Numbered from the stretch's first letter, positions 17,940 through 27,259 are shown. The stretch is DNA of 64,000 nucleotides from Bacillota bacterium (GCA_013178045.1 JABLXP010000003.1:1-64000); one strand, 5' to 3'. The notes: generated by a model not told the origin, from the letters alone. Made by a program: numbers and translations.

Positions 17940-18179
17940 TCAACCGCCTTCAATAAAAGAAAACAACTGGACCACGTCGTTGGGCTGGAGCGCGGTCTCC
18001 TTCTGGCTGAAGGTACCGTTAATCAGCACCAAACCAACCTCTTGCGGGGGAATAGCTAATAGCGCCAATAAATCGAGTACCGTGGCTGGCTGGGACAGAC
18101 TCAACCTCATTCCGCTCTCGCCTGGATAATTTGGGATGCGTTGTCTGATCGTGGCATCGGCTTTTACTATAACCTCCAT
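17940..18179 (-). CDS. MoaD/ThiS-family sulfur carrier protein
   Basis: About 79 aa beta-grasp protein ending in Gly-Gly (FSFIEGG), the tail that is adenylated and thiocarboxylated. ATG 18179 is favoured over 18185 because AAAGGGG lies seven bases upstream. It lies 17 bp after the aldehyde ferredoxin oxidoreductase gene, so it most likely donates sulfur for the pterin dithiolene of the tungsten or molybdenum cofactor of that enzyme. Confidence 0.88.
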   Translation of the reverse strand: MEVIVKADATIRQRIPNYPGESGMRLSLSQPATVLDLLALLAIPPQEVGLVLINGTFSQKETALQPNDVVQLFSFIEGG

Positions 18180-18196
18180 TGGCATTCCCCTTTAAA

Positions 18197-19897
18197 TTAG
18201 AAATTGAGGACCTCATCCAACTCTTCATCACTCACGTCAAAGACCAGTTCATACGGCGCCAGTTTTTCCTGACGGAAGAAGACCGGCAAACGGTCATCCG
18301 TGCTGGTCAGGCCAGCTCGACGGTTAAAGGCGATCTCTGTCCGCAGGATGTTTTGCCCAAGGGATAATAAATCGGCAACTGTTACTTCTGTTCCTCTGGC
18401 CTTACTCAACAACTGGGCAATCATTTCCATACTGTCGGGTAGCGGACCGACGAATAGGCATAGCCCTAGTGCGTCGATGACGGTTGACATGATTTGCAGT
18501 TCGCGCGATACTTTAACCTGCCCCTCTCGCTTATTCGGGTCTACCCCGCCGCGGCCGGGCAAACAGTTTCCTGCGGTATGATCCGCCCCCATGGGGGAAG
18601 TAGCATAAGTTATACCGGTTCCCTTCAAAGCCCGTGGATCGTAGGCGGCCATCCCTTGTCCCTTAACCACCGGTACGCGGGCAACGTTGAAAACCCGCCC
18701 CGTCACCGCGGCGCCCTGACCAAGAATACGCCCCAATACCGTCCCACTAGCGATCTCACCCAGCAGTTCCTTAACTCTGTTCACATCGCCAAACGGCAGC
18801 AGACCGGCTTCCATTGCCACCGCCATGGTGTGACCCATTTCCATGGTATCCAATCCATAATCATCACACAGGCGGTCTAGTTCGGCAATAGCATCTAAAT
18901 CATCAATTTCACAATTTGCGCCGAGCAAAACGATTGTCTCGTACTCGAGGCCAGAGGTTAGATACTGTCCGTTTTGGTCATGGTAAACGTTGGAACACCG
19001 GATCACACACCCCGGTGAACAAGCATGACCGGTTTTTCCTCCGCGGGCCTTGGCTCGTTCCGCCAGGACCTCGCCATTGATGTTATCTGCCCCCTCAAAC
19101 GTTCCGCGGCTGAAATTACGGGTAGGTAGACCGCCGACGGCACTGATCGGTTTGACTAAACTGGCTGTACCAAAGTTGGTTAAACCCTTCCTGGTTTCGC
19201 TCAGGGTCTTGGACCATCTGCGTGCAATTTCATTAAAACCGCTCGGGTCGACCAGGTCAAGCAGGGTTTCGTGTGCCTCAGCGTCATCAATGACAACAGC
19301 CTTAAGGCCCTTGGAACCCATAACTGCTCCCATCCCACCCCGGCCGCAGTGGCGTGACGGCCGTCCGTCTGGATCAGTCACCGCAACACTGGCCGCCGCC
19401 ATCAGTTTTTCACCCGCTGGGCCAATGGAAATCAGCCCGACTTTCTCGCCAAAGCGGGTGCGCAGCTTATCTACCGTGGCGTAGTTGCCCAGGCCAACCA
19501 AGTCACCTGCCGGCAACAGTTCTGCTCCGACACTGGACACCTTGAGGACAAACCATTCCCCAACTTTTGCCCGGCCCTCAAGAATTATGGCTTTAATACC
19601 GAGGCGCGCCAGTTTCCGCGCAGCCGTTCCCCCAGCGTTACTCTCCTTGATCCCACCGGTCAGAGGGCTCTTGGCCCCGATCGAAAGGCGGCCAGAGGAA
19701 GGGGCGGTAGTGCCGGTCAATAAACCGGGAGCAATCACCATTTTATTGCCATCCCCTAGAGGATAAGTAGTGGGATCGACTTCTTCGAAGATAAGCTGGG
19801 ATGTCAGCCCCCGGCCACCAAGCAGGTTATAGTGCTCCGGGCAAGGTTCAGCGGTCACAGAACCATTCGACATGTTGACACGTAAGAAGTTTGCCAC
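18197..19897 (-). CDS. Aldehyde ferredoxin oxidoreductase family (tungsten-pterin) enzyme
   Basis: 566 aa from GTG 19897 (GGAGGTG six bases upstream). The N-terminal domain has GGRGLTSQL and the pterin-binding APGLLTGTTAPSSGR and GRGGMGAVMGSKGLKA. The [4Fe-4S] ligands are C-x3-C-x3-C in HACSPGCVIRC (about C293, C297, C301) with a fourth Cys in ALGLCLF. These enzymes oxidise aldehydes to acids, or reduce acids, with ferredoxin. A 62-aa ferredoxin is encoded nearby at 21409. The substrate is not evident; the sequence is not clearly AOR, FOR or GAPOR. Confidence 0.9.
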   Translation of the reverse strand: MANFLRVNMSNGSVTAEPCPEHYNLLGGRGLTSQLIFEEVDPTTYPLGDGNKMVIAPGLLTGTTAPSSGRLSIGAKSPLTGGIKESNAGGTAARKLARLGIKAIILEGRAKVGEWFVLKVSSVGAELLPAGDLVGLGNYATVDKLRTRFGEKVGLISIGPAGEKLMAAASVAVTDPDGRPSRHCGRGGMGAVMGSKGLKAVVIDDAEAHETLLDLVDPSGFNEIARRWSKTLSETRKGLTNFGTASLVKPISAVGGLPTRNFSRGTFEGADNINGEVLAERAKARGGKTGHACSPGCVIRCSNVYHDQNGQYLTSGLEYETIVLLGANCEIDDLDAIAELDRLCDDYGLDTMEMGHTMAVAMEAGLLPFGDVNRVKELLGEIASGTVLGRILGQGAAVTGRVFNVARVPVVKGQGMAAYDPRALKGTGITYATSPMGADHTAGNCLPGRGGVDPNKREGQVKVSRELQIMSTVIDALGLCLFVGPLPDSMEMIAQLLSKARGTEVTVADLLSLGQNILRTEIAFNRRAGLTSTDDRLPVFFRQEKLAPYELVFDVSDEELDEVLNF

Positions 19898-19964
19898 CAG
19901 GTGCACCTCCACATTAATTTGTATGATATTGCCTTCACCAGCTTTGTTATGTGCTTCTGACCGC

Positions 19965-20768
19965 TTACTGCGTTTTTTTAGTCCAGTGGCATGGTTCCTT
20001 GCAGTCGGTACAGGCTTGCTTTAAAGCTGGAATAGGCTTCTCTCGCTTGAGTAGGCGCACCAGTTCCATCGTTGCTTTAACCTCTGCTTCACTTCCCTCG
20101 ACAGCCAGCACTGTGGCTCCTTCAGAACCTCCAACACCGCCAGCCCCGATACAAGTGGCCTTCACGTTGGTAACCAACTTGAGGGCTTCGATTTCGGTCA
20201 CCACCGTTCCCATCATTAACGGCATGAAACCGACGGGTTTACCAAAGTGGTAGTCAAAGTGTTGGATGCCGGCTGCCTGAGCCGCCGCCCGTACTGATGG
20301 AATCATTTTTTCTAGCCCAACCGGGATGACTAACTGGCAACCGCGGGATGCGATTAGCCCGATCATACGACCAATCGTGCCGCCGGTTGGGTTGGCCATA
20401 AGGATACCTACATTTCCTTCGCTGTCGATGGCATTGGCACCTTTAATAAAGACATCTGAGCCGCTAAACTCTTCGATGGCCTTGTCCCAGGGTTGATCGC
20501 TGACCTTGCCGCGAACCAGAACATACGGGGCAATGCGCTCTGCCGCAGGAGTCAAACACTGCCGTCCCTGGGTGATCACTCCAGCCGTGTAGCGCTCCTT
20601 GCTGATCGTTACACCTAAAAGTTCTTCGACAATATAGGCATTGGTAGTTCCTCCCGCGATACCGATCCGACCATTTTGCAAGGCCGATTGCACCACCGGC
20701 AGTTGGGAAACGCCTTTGGCAATCAACCGCTTGGCCTCCGCCGGAGTCAAGGTAAATAAAGCTTTCAT
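19965..20768 (-). CDS. Conserved protein of unknown function, possible ISOCOT/LUD-like fold
   Basis: 267 aa. A Gly-Thr-rich loop (GIAGGTTNAYIVEELLG), a central VFIKGANAIDSEGNVG segment and an adjoining VIPVGLEKMIPS strand resemble the core of LutC/ribose-5-phosphate-isomerase-like folds, but I cannot assign an enzyme. A GAGGVGGSEG loop follows. The C-terminus has a CTDCKEPCHW cluster of three Cys and one His, possibly a metal or Fe-S site. It lies 67 bp upstream of the AOR gene on the same strand and after a DUF441 membrane gene, so it may be part of the AOR unit. Confidence 0.6.
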   Translation of the reverse strand: MKALFTLTPAEAKRLIAKGVSQLPVVQSALQNGRIGIAGGTTNAYIVEELLGVTISKERYTAGVITQGRQCLTPAAERIAPYVLVRGKVSDQPWDKAIEEFSGSDVFIKGANAIDSEGNVGILMANPTGGTIGRMIGLIASRGCQLVIPVGLEKMIPSVRAAAQAAGIQHFDYHFGKPVGFMPLMMGTVVTEIEALKLVTNVKATCIGAGGVGGSEGATVLAVEGSEAEVKATMELVRLLKREKPIPALKQACTDCKEPCHWTKKTQ

Positions 20769-20783
20769 TTATAAAATCACCCC

Positions 20784-21221
20784 TTACCTGATTAATAAAG
20801 CAACCATTCCAGCCGCAATTAACGGACCGACTGGCACACCCCGGAAGAAAGCAACTCCGATGATGGTCCCAACTAAAACACCGGTGATCACTTGAGGACG
20901 ATCGGTGAGCAAAGTCACTCCCCGTTTGCCCATGTAAGCCGCCAGGATACCAGCCAGAATGGCCAGCACCCCCACCGGGTTCTTCATGGTCTGTAAAATA
21001 TCGCTGAGCCGGATCTTCCCCTGGGCAATAGGTGTCATTACAGCGATAATTAGCATAATAATCCCTAACTTAAGGCTGTATTTTTCTAGCCAGGGGAAGA
21101 ACGGCTCGGCCTGTGCAAGTTTTAAAAGTAAAACGATACCAGCGCCGATGGCAACCAGATCATTTCGTCCCACGATCCCCAAGACCAGCATCAGACCGAG
21201 AATCAAAAAAGCCTCCAACAT
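20784..21221 (-). CDS. UPF0756/DUF441 membrane protein (YeaL-like)
   Basis: 145 aa from ATG 21221, four predicted membrane spans of Leu/Ile/Val/Gly character, with the family segments GRNDLVAIGAGILLLLK-like (first loop) and GVAFFRGVPVGPLIAAGM near the C-terminus. Function unknown; it is a small integral membrane protein common in Bacillota. It ends 15 bp before the conserved gene at 20768, and then the AOR, so the four genes look like one unit. Confidence 0.82.
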   Translation of the reverse strand: MLEAFLILGLMLVLGIVGRNDLVAIGAGIVLLLKLAQAEPFFPWLEKYSLKLGIIMLIIAVMTPIAQGKIRLSDILQTMKNPVGVLAILAGILAAYMGKRGVTLLTDRPQVITGVLVGTIIGVAFFRGVPVGPLIAAGMVALLIR

Positions 21222-21408
21222 CCTCTTGTCACTCCATTCCTCTTCCGCATGCAATTTATATAATTTATCCTCATAGTAAGCTTACTCAAGTTTACTGTCA
21301 AGAGGGACACATCAGCTATAAATTGGCTTGTCCCAACCCGAGAAGTACATAATATCAATCAGGTTGAAACAAACTAAGACGAGAATTTCTCCTGAGGAGG
21401 TAGAGATA

Positions 21409-21597
21409 ATGAAGGTTGCCGTTGACCCGGAATTGTGCATTGAATGTGGCCTGTGTATTGATACTTGCCCGGATGTTTTTGATTGGGACGGAAACGGTAA
21501 GGCTCACGCCAAGGTAGATCCTGTGCCTGCAGCACAGGAAAGCAGTGCCCGCGAGGCTATCGAAGGGTGTCCCACTGAAGCCATCAAGGAAGTTTAA
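21409..21597 (+). CDS. Small [4Fe-4S] ferredoxin
   Basis: 62 aa from ATG 21409 after GAGGAGGTAGAGATA. Cluster ligands are in CIECGLCIDTC (C-x2-C-x2-C...) and the later EGCP, the single-cluster pattern of Thermotoga/Desulfovibrio-type ferredoxins; the extra Cys of the first motif is probably not a ligand. It carries low-potential electrons. The nearby AOR and HydE suggest ferredoxin-linked metabolism. Monocistronic with a strong terminator. Confidence 0.93.
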   Translation: MKVAVDPELCIECGLCIDTCPDVFDWDGNGKAHAKVDPVPAAQESSAREAIEGCPTEAIKEV

Positions 21598-21616
21598 AAC
21601 AATTTGTTATGAATTA

Positions 21617-21648
21617 GGCCCGCCTGATTATGCTTATTCAGGCGGGCC
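21617..21648. terminator. Strong terminator between ferredoxin and L,D-transpeptidase genes
   Basis: GGCCCGCCTGA/TCAGGCGGGCC hairpin, 10-base loop, between convergent genes. It lacks a long U run but is very GC-stable. Confidence 0.8.
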
Positions 21649-21654
21649 AATATG

Positions 21655-22485
21655 TTAAGGTTGTCGATTGCCCAGAACAACGTCAAAGGCTTTTTGTAGT
21701 TCCTCGTAGGTTCTTGGACCAACAATACCATCCGGCTCTAAGTTATGATCACGTTGGAAGTCGATAACCGCTTGCTGTGTTTGTGGACCGTATACCCCAT
21801 CAAGGTCACCATCATAATACCCAAGAATCTGTAACCTTCTTTGCACCTCCAGAACATCAGACCCACGGTCACCGACCCGCAGGATCCGCCCAGTAAAGAC
21901 TCGACCGATGATCCGCACTGGGGTCCCAATGTCTACCAGATCGTAAAGTTCAATGACATCTTCATTAAACATACGGACACAGCCGTGACTGGCCGCCATA
22001 CCGATCGAACTGGGGTTATTGGTGCCATGAATCCCGTATCCCCCCCACGGGATTGACAGGCGCATCCAACGGGCACCAAACGGGCCGCCGGGATTAAGCT
22101 GTTTTTCCGTGATTACCCAGTTGCCCAGGGGAGTTGGCGTTTCCGGTCGCCCGACCGCCACAGGGTAAGTGCGAATAAGGCGATTTCCTTCCCTCAGGGT
22201 CAGGTTCTTTTTTTCGGTGTCGATAGAGATTCGCCGATTCCCTCGAGCGGAAGGAATCCGGTCAATCCCCAAAGCATTCCAGGTTGTTGGACCGACGATT
22301 CCGTCTACGGTTAGCCCAGCCTCAGTCTGGAAAGCTCTAACCGCCGTCTCTGTCGCTGGTCCGAAGACCCCATCAAGGGGGCCACGATAAAAACCCAGTT
22401 CTTGTAATCGCTCCTGAAGTTGGCGCACATCCGGCCCAACCATAAAGGGGGACATAAGTCGCAAATATCGACTTGCGTAGAGCAC
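21655..22485 (-). CDS. L,D-transpeptidase (YkuD) flanked by two peptidoglycan-binding domains
   Basis: 276 aa, GTG start after GAGGAGGAGATAATTA. The order is PG_binding_1 (about 15-72), YkuD catalytic domain (about 80-195) with HGTNNPSSIG and the catalytic Cys in SHGCVRM, then a second PG_binding_1 domain (about 205-265). It makes or edits 3-3 crosslinks in peptidoglycan. No signal peptide is evident, which is seen in spore-associated members, so a forespore or cortex role is possible but not shown. Confidence 0.92.
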   Translation of the reverse strand: MLYASRYLRLMSPFMVGPDVRQLQERLQELGFYRGPLDGVFGPATETAVRAFQTEAGLTVDGIVGPTTWNALGIDRIPSARGNRRISIDTEKKNLTLREGNRLIRTYPVAVGRPETPTPLGNWVITEKQLNPGGPFGARWMRLSIPWGGYGIHGTNNPSSIGMAASHGCVRMFNEDVIELYDLVDIGTPVRIIGRVFTGRILRVGDRGSDVLEVQRRLQILGYYDGDLDGVYGPQTQQAVIDFQRDHNLEPDGIVGPRTYEELQKAFDVVLGNRQP

Positions 22486-22813
22486 TAATTATCTCCTCCT
22501 CACCTTTTGTTCACTGTATAATATTTAACGGTGTTCAAAAAGGTGACTGATAGTGTCTACGCCCCATAGAATGAAATTTCCTGGATCTGGCCAATCTCGT
22601 AATTGAAGAATAAATTAACAGCAATCTTAGCGGCAAGTAGAATAAAAATGTCATAAATGGACAAAATTAATGGTGTGGACAGCTCCCAAAGCAAACATCG
22701 CCTTTTGTACCAGTAAAATCTTCCCCTGGCTGTCCACGACGAAGATTATAAGGACCGCCGACGAAAACTAAGGCGGTCCATAAATTTTTGCCTTATCAAG
22801 ACTTAGTAGAAAC
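22486..22813. other. Gene-free interval with EF-G terminator and an unexplained inverted repeat
   Basis: 22752-22779 is a GGACCGCC/GGCGGTCC hairpin that can end the EF-G-like transcript. 22678-22737 contains GTGGACAGC and GCTGTCCAC separated by roughly 40 bases, an inverted repeat with no gene in it. The remainder should hold the promoter of the L,D-transpeptidase gene, but I see no clear -35/-10 pair. Confidence 0.5.
22752..22779 (-). terminator. Terminator of the EF-G-like gene
   Basis: Eight-base GGACCGCC/GGCGGTCC stem, 12-base loop, followed on the minus strand by TTATAATC. Confidence 0.75.
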
Positions 22814-24844
22814 TCAATCCTTATTCTCAGCCTTTTTAGCCGCAATAATCTTCTCGGCGATATTGGCCGGCACCTCTTCGTAGTTGGCAAACTCCATCTT
22901 ATACGTACCCCGGCCCTGGGTAATCGACTTCAAATCAATCGCGTACCGCATCATTTCGGCCAGCGGCACCTGGGCGCGGATAACCTGCAGTTTTCCCTGA
23001 GGCTCCATCCCCAGGATCCGTCCGCGCTTCCCGTTCAAGTCGCCGATGATGTCGCCCATGAACTCGTCCGGCACGGTCACTTCCACGTTCATGATTGGCT
23101 CCAGCAAGACGGGTTTAGCCTGTTCGCAGCCTTTACGGAAAGCAAGGATCGCTGCAAGCTTGAAGGCCATTTCGGAAGAGTCAACTGTATGGTAGGAGCC
23201 ATCATATAGCGTAACCTTGACTCCAGTCACCGGATAGCCAGCCAGGACGCCCTCGGCCATGGCTTCGCGCACACCTTTTTCCACCGCGGGGAAGTATTGT
23301 CTCGGCACTGCCCCGCCGAAAATTTCTTCGGTAAATTCAAAGTCTTTATCGTAAAGCGGTTCCAACGCTAACCAAACATGGCCGTACTGGCCGTGTCCAC
23401 CGGTTTGTTTCTTGTGCTTACCTTCCACCTTGACGCTGGCACGAATCGTCTCCCGGTAGGGGACTTTCGGTTCACGAACATTGACTTCGACCCCAAACTT
23501 ACGCTGCAGTCTTTCCATGATAATATCAAGATGCATTTCACCCATACCGGTCAGCAAAGTCTCTTTGGTCTCCGTATTTTTTTCCATGCGCAGTGTTGGG
23601 TCTTCTTCCATCAGCCGGGCTACCGCGGTACCCAACTTATCTTCATCACCTTTACTCTTGGGCTCAATAGCCACAGACAGTGTAGGGTTAGGGAACTTAA
23701 TCCCTTCCAGAATAACTGGTTTATCCTTGCGGGTCAGGGTGTCACCAGTCGAAGACTCTTGGAGTTTAGCAATCGCCGCGATATCTCCCGCTCTGACTTC
23801 GGGAACCGGCTCCTGGTTCTTCCCGCGCATGATTAAAATCTGACCGATCTTTTCTTCTTTTTCCTTGTTAGCATTATATATATAGGAATCTGACTTTAAG
23901 ACACCGCCGTACACGCGGAAAAAGCTGAGCTTACCTACATACGGGTCGGCAATCGTTTTGAAGATCAATGCTGCTAGCGGCGCGTTTTCCGGATCCCCTT
24001 CCGCCCGATCAAGAGGTGACGGGAGACAATCGATGATAAGATCCATTAAAGGTTGAACCCCGATGTTTTTGGTCGCCGAGCCGCAAACAACCGGGACTAC
24101 CAGACCCTGCCGCACAGCTGAGCGCAAACCAGTAACCACTTCTTCCGGCGTGAGTTCTTCTCCTTCCAGGTACTTGGTCAGCAGTTCATCATCTGCCTCA
24201 GCCGCGGCCTCAACCAGTGTATCCCGGTAAGTGGCTGCTTCATCAGCTAAATCGGCAGGGATATCCTTTTCTTGCACTTTGCCACCTTCAAAGTAATAGG
24301 CTTTCATTTTTAGCAGGTCAACCACGCCTTTAAAGTTGGCTTCGGCGCCGATTGGTAGTTGGATTGGCACTATGTGAGAGCCAAAAGCTTCCTTCATCTG
24401 GTCCACAACCCGTAAGAAATTGGCGTTTTCACGGTCCATTTTATTAACAAAAGCGATCCGCGGAATATTGGCGGCCACCGCGTCTTCCCATACGATCTGC
24501 GTCATGACCTCAACCCCGGCTACGGCGTCAAGCACCACGATCAGTCCGTCAACCACCCGCATGGTTCCTTTGACTTCCCCGATGAAATCTGAGAAACCAG
24601 GGGTATCGAGCAGGTTGAGTTTATGGTCTTTCCATTCACAAGGGGCCAGGGTGGCATTGATGGTAATCTTCCGTTTGATCTCCTCGGGATGAAAATCGGT
24701 TACCGTGGTTCCATCCTCTACTCTGCCCAGCCGGGTAGTGTGACCGGCATTATACAGCATGGCTTCGGTCAGAGAAGTTTTCCCCGCCCCACCGTGGGCC
24801 ACCAGACCAACATTGCGTATCTTACCTGCTTGATATACTTTCAA
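22814..24844 (-). CDS. Elongation factor G-like GTPase (EF-G paralogue)
   Basis: 676 aa with the full EF-G domain order: GTPase (1-280), domain II, III, IV and V. G motifs are GGAGKTSL (about 19-26), DTPGFSDF, and NKMD. The P-loop reads AHGGAGKT where canonical translocase EF-G has AHIDAGKT. The gene is not next to rpsL, rpsG or tuf, so it is a paralogue of the FusA2/EF-G-like group rather than the main translocase. Such paralogues act in ribosome recycling or under stress; the role here is not known. TTG start after GGAGGCGGAGTAGA; monocistronic. Confidence 0.88.
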   Translation of the reverse strand: MKVYQAGKIRNVGLVAHGGAGKTSLTEAMLYNAGHTTRLGRVEDGTTVTDFHPEEIKRKITINATLAPCEWKDHKLNLLDTPGFSDFIGEVKGTMRVVDGLIVVLDAVAGVEVMTQIVWEDAVAANIPRIAFVNKMDRENANFLRVVDQMKEAFGSHIVPIQLPIGAEANFKGVVDLLKMKAYYFEGGKVQEKDIPADLADEAATYRDTLVEAAAEADDELLTKYLEGEELTPEEVVTGLRSAVRQGLVVPVVCGSATKNIGVQPLMDLIIDCLPSPLDRAEGDPENAPLAALIFKTIADPYVGKLSFFRVYGGVLKSDSYIYNANKEKEEKIGQILIMRGKNQEPVPEVRAGDIAAIAKLQESSTGDTLTRKDKPVILEGIKFPNPTLSVAIEPKSKGDEDKLGTAVARLMEEDPTLRMEKNTETKETLLTGMGEMHLDIIMERLQRKFGVEVNVREPKVPYRETIRASVKVEGKHKKQTGGHGQYGHVWLALEPLYDKDFEFTEEIFGGAVPRQYFPAVEKGVREAMAEGVLAGYPVTGVKVTLYDGSYHTVDSSEMAFKLAAILAFRKGCEQAKPVLLEPIMNVEVTVPDEFMGDIIGDLNGKRGRILGMEPQGKLQVIRAQVPLAEMMRYAIDLKSITQGRGTYKMEFANYEEVPANIAEKIIAAKKAENKD

Positions 24845-24951
24845 TCTACTCCGCCTCCTTCGGATAATTCTGATTTATTGGTTATTTCCAATGCTCTGCC
24901 AAAACATACAAATATATATATTTAGCCAGAAAATTGGAAACTCCTCTTTCA

Positions 24952-24973
24952 AATTGATACTATTTTATCAATT
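24952..24973. repeat. Small palindrome upstream of the EF-G-like gene
   Basis: AATTGATA-ctattt-TATCAATT in the 225-bp gap between surE and the EF-G-like gene. It may be an operator or weak hairpin; nothing else is seen in the gap apart from A/T-rich promoter-like sequence. Confidence 0.3.
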
Positions 24974-25069
24974 ACGCCCAAAACCTATACGTTTCTATTC
25001 GTGAAACACTCCTGGGCAATACTTTACCAATCTTCGTTCCTGACGTCAAGGTGAGATCATTTGGTGTTA

Positions 25070-25840
25070 TTAGCGCAGCATCCCGCTCAAGCGCCGCTGA
25101 ATGTCTTCCATAATCGCATAGTTTGTTAGATCAAAATGGATCGGTGTGATTGAAACCTTGTTTTCATGGATGGCTACCACATCACTATCAGGATCCTCCA
25201 GATCGTCAATCACGTCGCCAGCAAGCCAGTAGTAACTCTTACCGCGCGGGTCCTTGCGCTCTTCAAAAACATTCTCGTAACGCCTAACCCCCAGTTTAGT
25301 TACTTTAACACCGGCGACACTCTCCTCGTCCAGTGGCGGGATATTCACGTTCAGTAAGGTGTCTGGGGTTAAACCCTGGCGCGAATACTCCTCACACAAC
25401 CGACGGGTAAAAGAAGCAGCAAAAGAATAATCGGCATCATAGTCGTAAGTGGTCAATGAAACCGCTATTGCTGGGACCCCCAGGATGATCCCTTCCACTG
25501 CGGCTGACACTGTTCCAGAATACAGCACATCCGTCCCCAGATTTGGGCCGCGATTGATCCCCGAGACAACCAGGTCAGGCGGTTCGTCCAGCAAAGCACA
25601 GATTGCCAGTTTAACGCAATCAGCTGGTGTTCCTTCCACGATCCATCCCCGGGCAGTTGTCTCCGGTATATTGGTTCGATCAACCCGAATTGGGTGAAAC
25701 ACAGTAATACTGTGCCCGGTAGCACTCCTTTCCCGGTCAGGAGCAGCAACGATCAGTTCACCCAACCCTTCCAGAGCTCGGGCCAGTGCTTTAATCCCCG
25801 GGGCATATATTCCGTCGTCATTTGTTAGAAGTATACGCAT
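25070..25840 (-). CDS. surE: 5'/3'-nucleotidase SurE
   Basis: 256 aa from ATG 25840, which has GGAGG seven bases upstream; the upstream ATG at 25861 overlaps lepB and has no such site. The metal site motifs are present: ILLTNDDGIYAPG at the N-terminus, APDRERSATGHS, and VVSGINRGPNLGTDVLYSGTV. It dephosphorylates nucleoside monophosphates with a divalent metal. Last gene of the que-folE-lepB run. Confidence 0.94.
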   Translation of the reverse strand: MRILLTNDDGIYAPGIKALARALEGLGELIVAAPDRERSATGHSITVFHPIRVDRTNIPETTARGWIVEGTPADCVKLAICALLDEPPDLVVSGINRGPNLGTDVLYSGTVSAAVEGIILGVPAIAVSLTTYDYDADYSFAASFTRRLCEEYSRQGLTPDTLLNVNIPPLDEESVAGVKVTKLGVRRYENVFEERKDPRGKSYYWLAGDVIDDLEDPDSDVVAIHENKVSITPIHFDLTNYAIMEDIQRRLSGMLR

Positions 25841-25857
25841 ATCAGGCCTCCAAATCG

Positions 25858-26382
25858 TCATTTGAGTTTTCCCAGCCGGGATAACGGCCAGTAGGTGTAG
25901 AACGCCTTGCCCTTCACGTGGTCAATGGTCAGCCAACCCTCCCACAGGTGGCTATCAAAACTGTGGTTGCGGTTGTCTCCCATCACAAAGAGAGCGTTTG
26001 GTGGAACCTCGACTGGTCCGAATTGGTAATTAGGTTTCTCCATAATATATGGCTCATCCAGAGGTTGGCCGTTGATAAACACCTTGCCCTTCTTAACCTC
26101 AACTGTCTCACCCGGCAGTCCAATGACCCGCTTGATAAAGTCCTCATGCTGTCTCGTTTCTGCCGGTGGTTCAAATACGATCACATCAAATCTTTTCGGC
26201 GGTTGAAAGCGATAGATAAACTTATTCACCAGCACCCGGTCCTGAAGTTGAATAGTTGGCAGCATTGACCCCGTTGGTATAACCCTTGCCTCAATAACAA
26301 AAGTCTTCAGGACCAGTGATAACAGGTAGGCCACCACGACAATGCTGATGAATTCTTTCAAGATGTTTCTCAACGACTGCAT
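25858..26382 (-). CDS. lepB: Signal peptidase I
   Basis: 174 aa from ATG 26382 with AGAGGTG seven bases upstream. One N-terminal membrane anchor (about 12-30), then the catalytic Ser39 in IPTGSMLPT and the general-base Lys84 in FIKRVIGLPGE, plus the GDNRNHSFDS box. It cleaves Sec/Tat signal peptides on the outer face of the membrane. Between the ypmA-like gene and surE on the same strand. Confidence 0.94.
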   Translation of the reverse strand: MQSLRNILKEFISIVVVAYLLSLVLKTFVIEARVIPTGSMLPTIQLQDRVLVNKFIYRFQPPKRFDVIVFEPPAETRQHEDFIKRVIGLPGETVEVKKGKVFINGQPLDEPYIMEKPNYQFGPVEVPPNALFVMGDNRNHSFDSHLWEGWLTIDHVKGKAFYTYWPLSRLGKLK

Positions 26383-26453
26383 GTATAGCACCTCTCACCT
26401 AGTTTGTCAGGAATGCCCGGCCATTATCAATAATCAGCGAGAACCGCCCTAAG

Positions 26454-26630
26454 CTAAGTCTCGTAGACCGAGATGGTCATCGTCTCCTCCTGGGTGTTTT
26501 TCGTCAAGCCAAACATGATGTTTTTGTCTTTGAGGGTTTTATTAAGAAAATCAACAATTTTGTATAAATCGTTATTTGCCGGTACAGTCTTGGTGGCGAT
26601 CAATTCCAGTTTACCAGGTCTCTCTGTCAA
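26454..26630 (-). CDS. YpmA-like DUF4264 protein
   Basis: A 58-codon gene with a TTG start at 26630 and GAGGG six bases upstream. The sequence contains NNDLYKIVDFLNKTLK and NIMFGL, which align with the small B. subtilis protein YpmA (DELYKIVDSLNRTLK-type centre, LMFGL). Function unknown. It fills the gap between folE and lepB in the same direction. Confidence 0.78.
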   Translation of the reverse strand: MTERPGKLELIATKTVPANNDLYKIVDFLNKTLKDKNIMFGLTKNTQEETMTISVYET

Positions 26631-26668
26631 AACCCATCCCTCGCTTTCACAACATCATCAACCAACCG

Positions 26669-27229
26669 TTAACTACCTTTGATCAGGGCAAAGGCCTCCG
26701 CCCGCGTCGCCTCACTTGTCTGGAAGACCCCGCGCACAGCCGAAGTCAAAGTTTTTGAACCGGGTTTACGGATCCCCCGCATGGTCATGCACATGTGTTC
26801 GGCCTCAATTACCACCACCACGCCCCGCGGCTGCACTCTCTCCATGATGGCATCGGCAATCTGTGAGGTCAATCTTTCCTGGAGCTGCGGCCGCTTCGCA
26901 TATCCCTCAACCACCCGGGCCAGTTTGCTTAAACCGGTAATGCGACCCTTCCGGGGAATGTAAGCCACATGTGCTTTCCCATAGAAAGGAACCAGGTGGT
27001 GCTCGCACATCGAGTACAGGGGTATATCCTTAACCAGTACCATCTCTTCGTGTTCTTCGGTAAAGAGAATTTCCAGGTGGTCACGGGGATCTTCCTGCAA
27101 ACCGTGGAAAATCTCCTGGTACATCCGCGCTACCCTGGCCGGTGTATTGCGTAATCCCTCACGTTCAGGATTTTCACCAATTGCCTCCAGGATCATGCGA
27201 ACCCCCTGTTCAATTTTTGCCAGATCCAT
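26669..27229 (-). CDS. folE: GTP cyclohydrolase I
   Basis: 186 aa. Zinc ligands are C75 and H78 in CEHHL and C147 in [12 protein letters not shown]-binding segments near [21 protein letters not shown] are intact. It converts GTP to 7,8-dihydroneopterin triphosphate, the first step of folate and, here, of 7-deazaguanine (queuosine) synthesis, as shown by its position 31 bp after queE. Confidence 0.95.
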   Translation of the reverse strand: MDLAKIEQGVRMILEAIGENPEREGLRNTPARVARMYQEIFHGLQEDPRDHLEILFTEEHEEMVLVKDIPLYSMCEHHLVPFYGKAHVAYIPRKGRITGLSKLARVVEGYAKRPQLQERLTSQIADAIMERVQPRGVVVVIEAEHMCMTMRGIRKPGSKTLTSAVRGVFQTSEATRAEAFALIKGS

Positions 27230-27259
27230 ATTCTGTCAGTCCCTTCAATATGTTTTCCG

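Noticed and set aside
26473-26682. Plus-strand frame between folE and lepB
   Set aside because: Shadow of the real minus-strand YpmA-like gene at 26454-26630.
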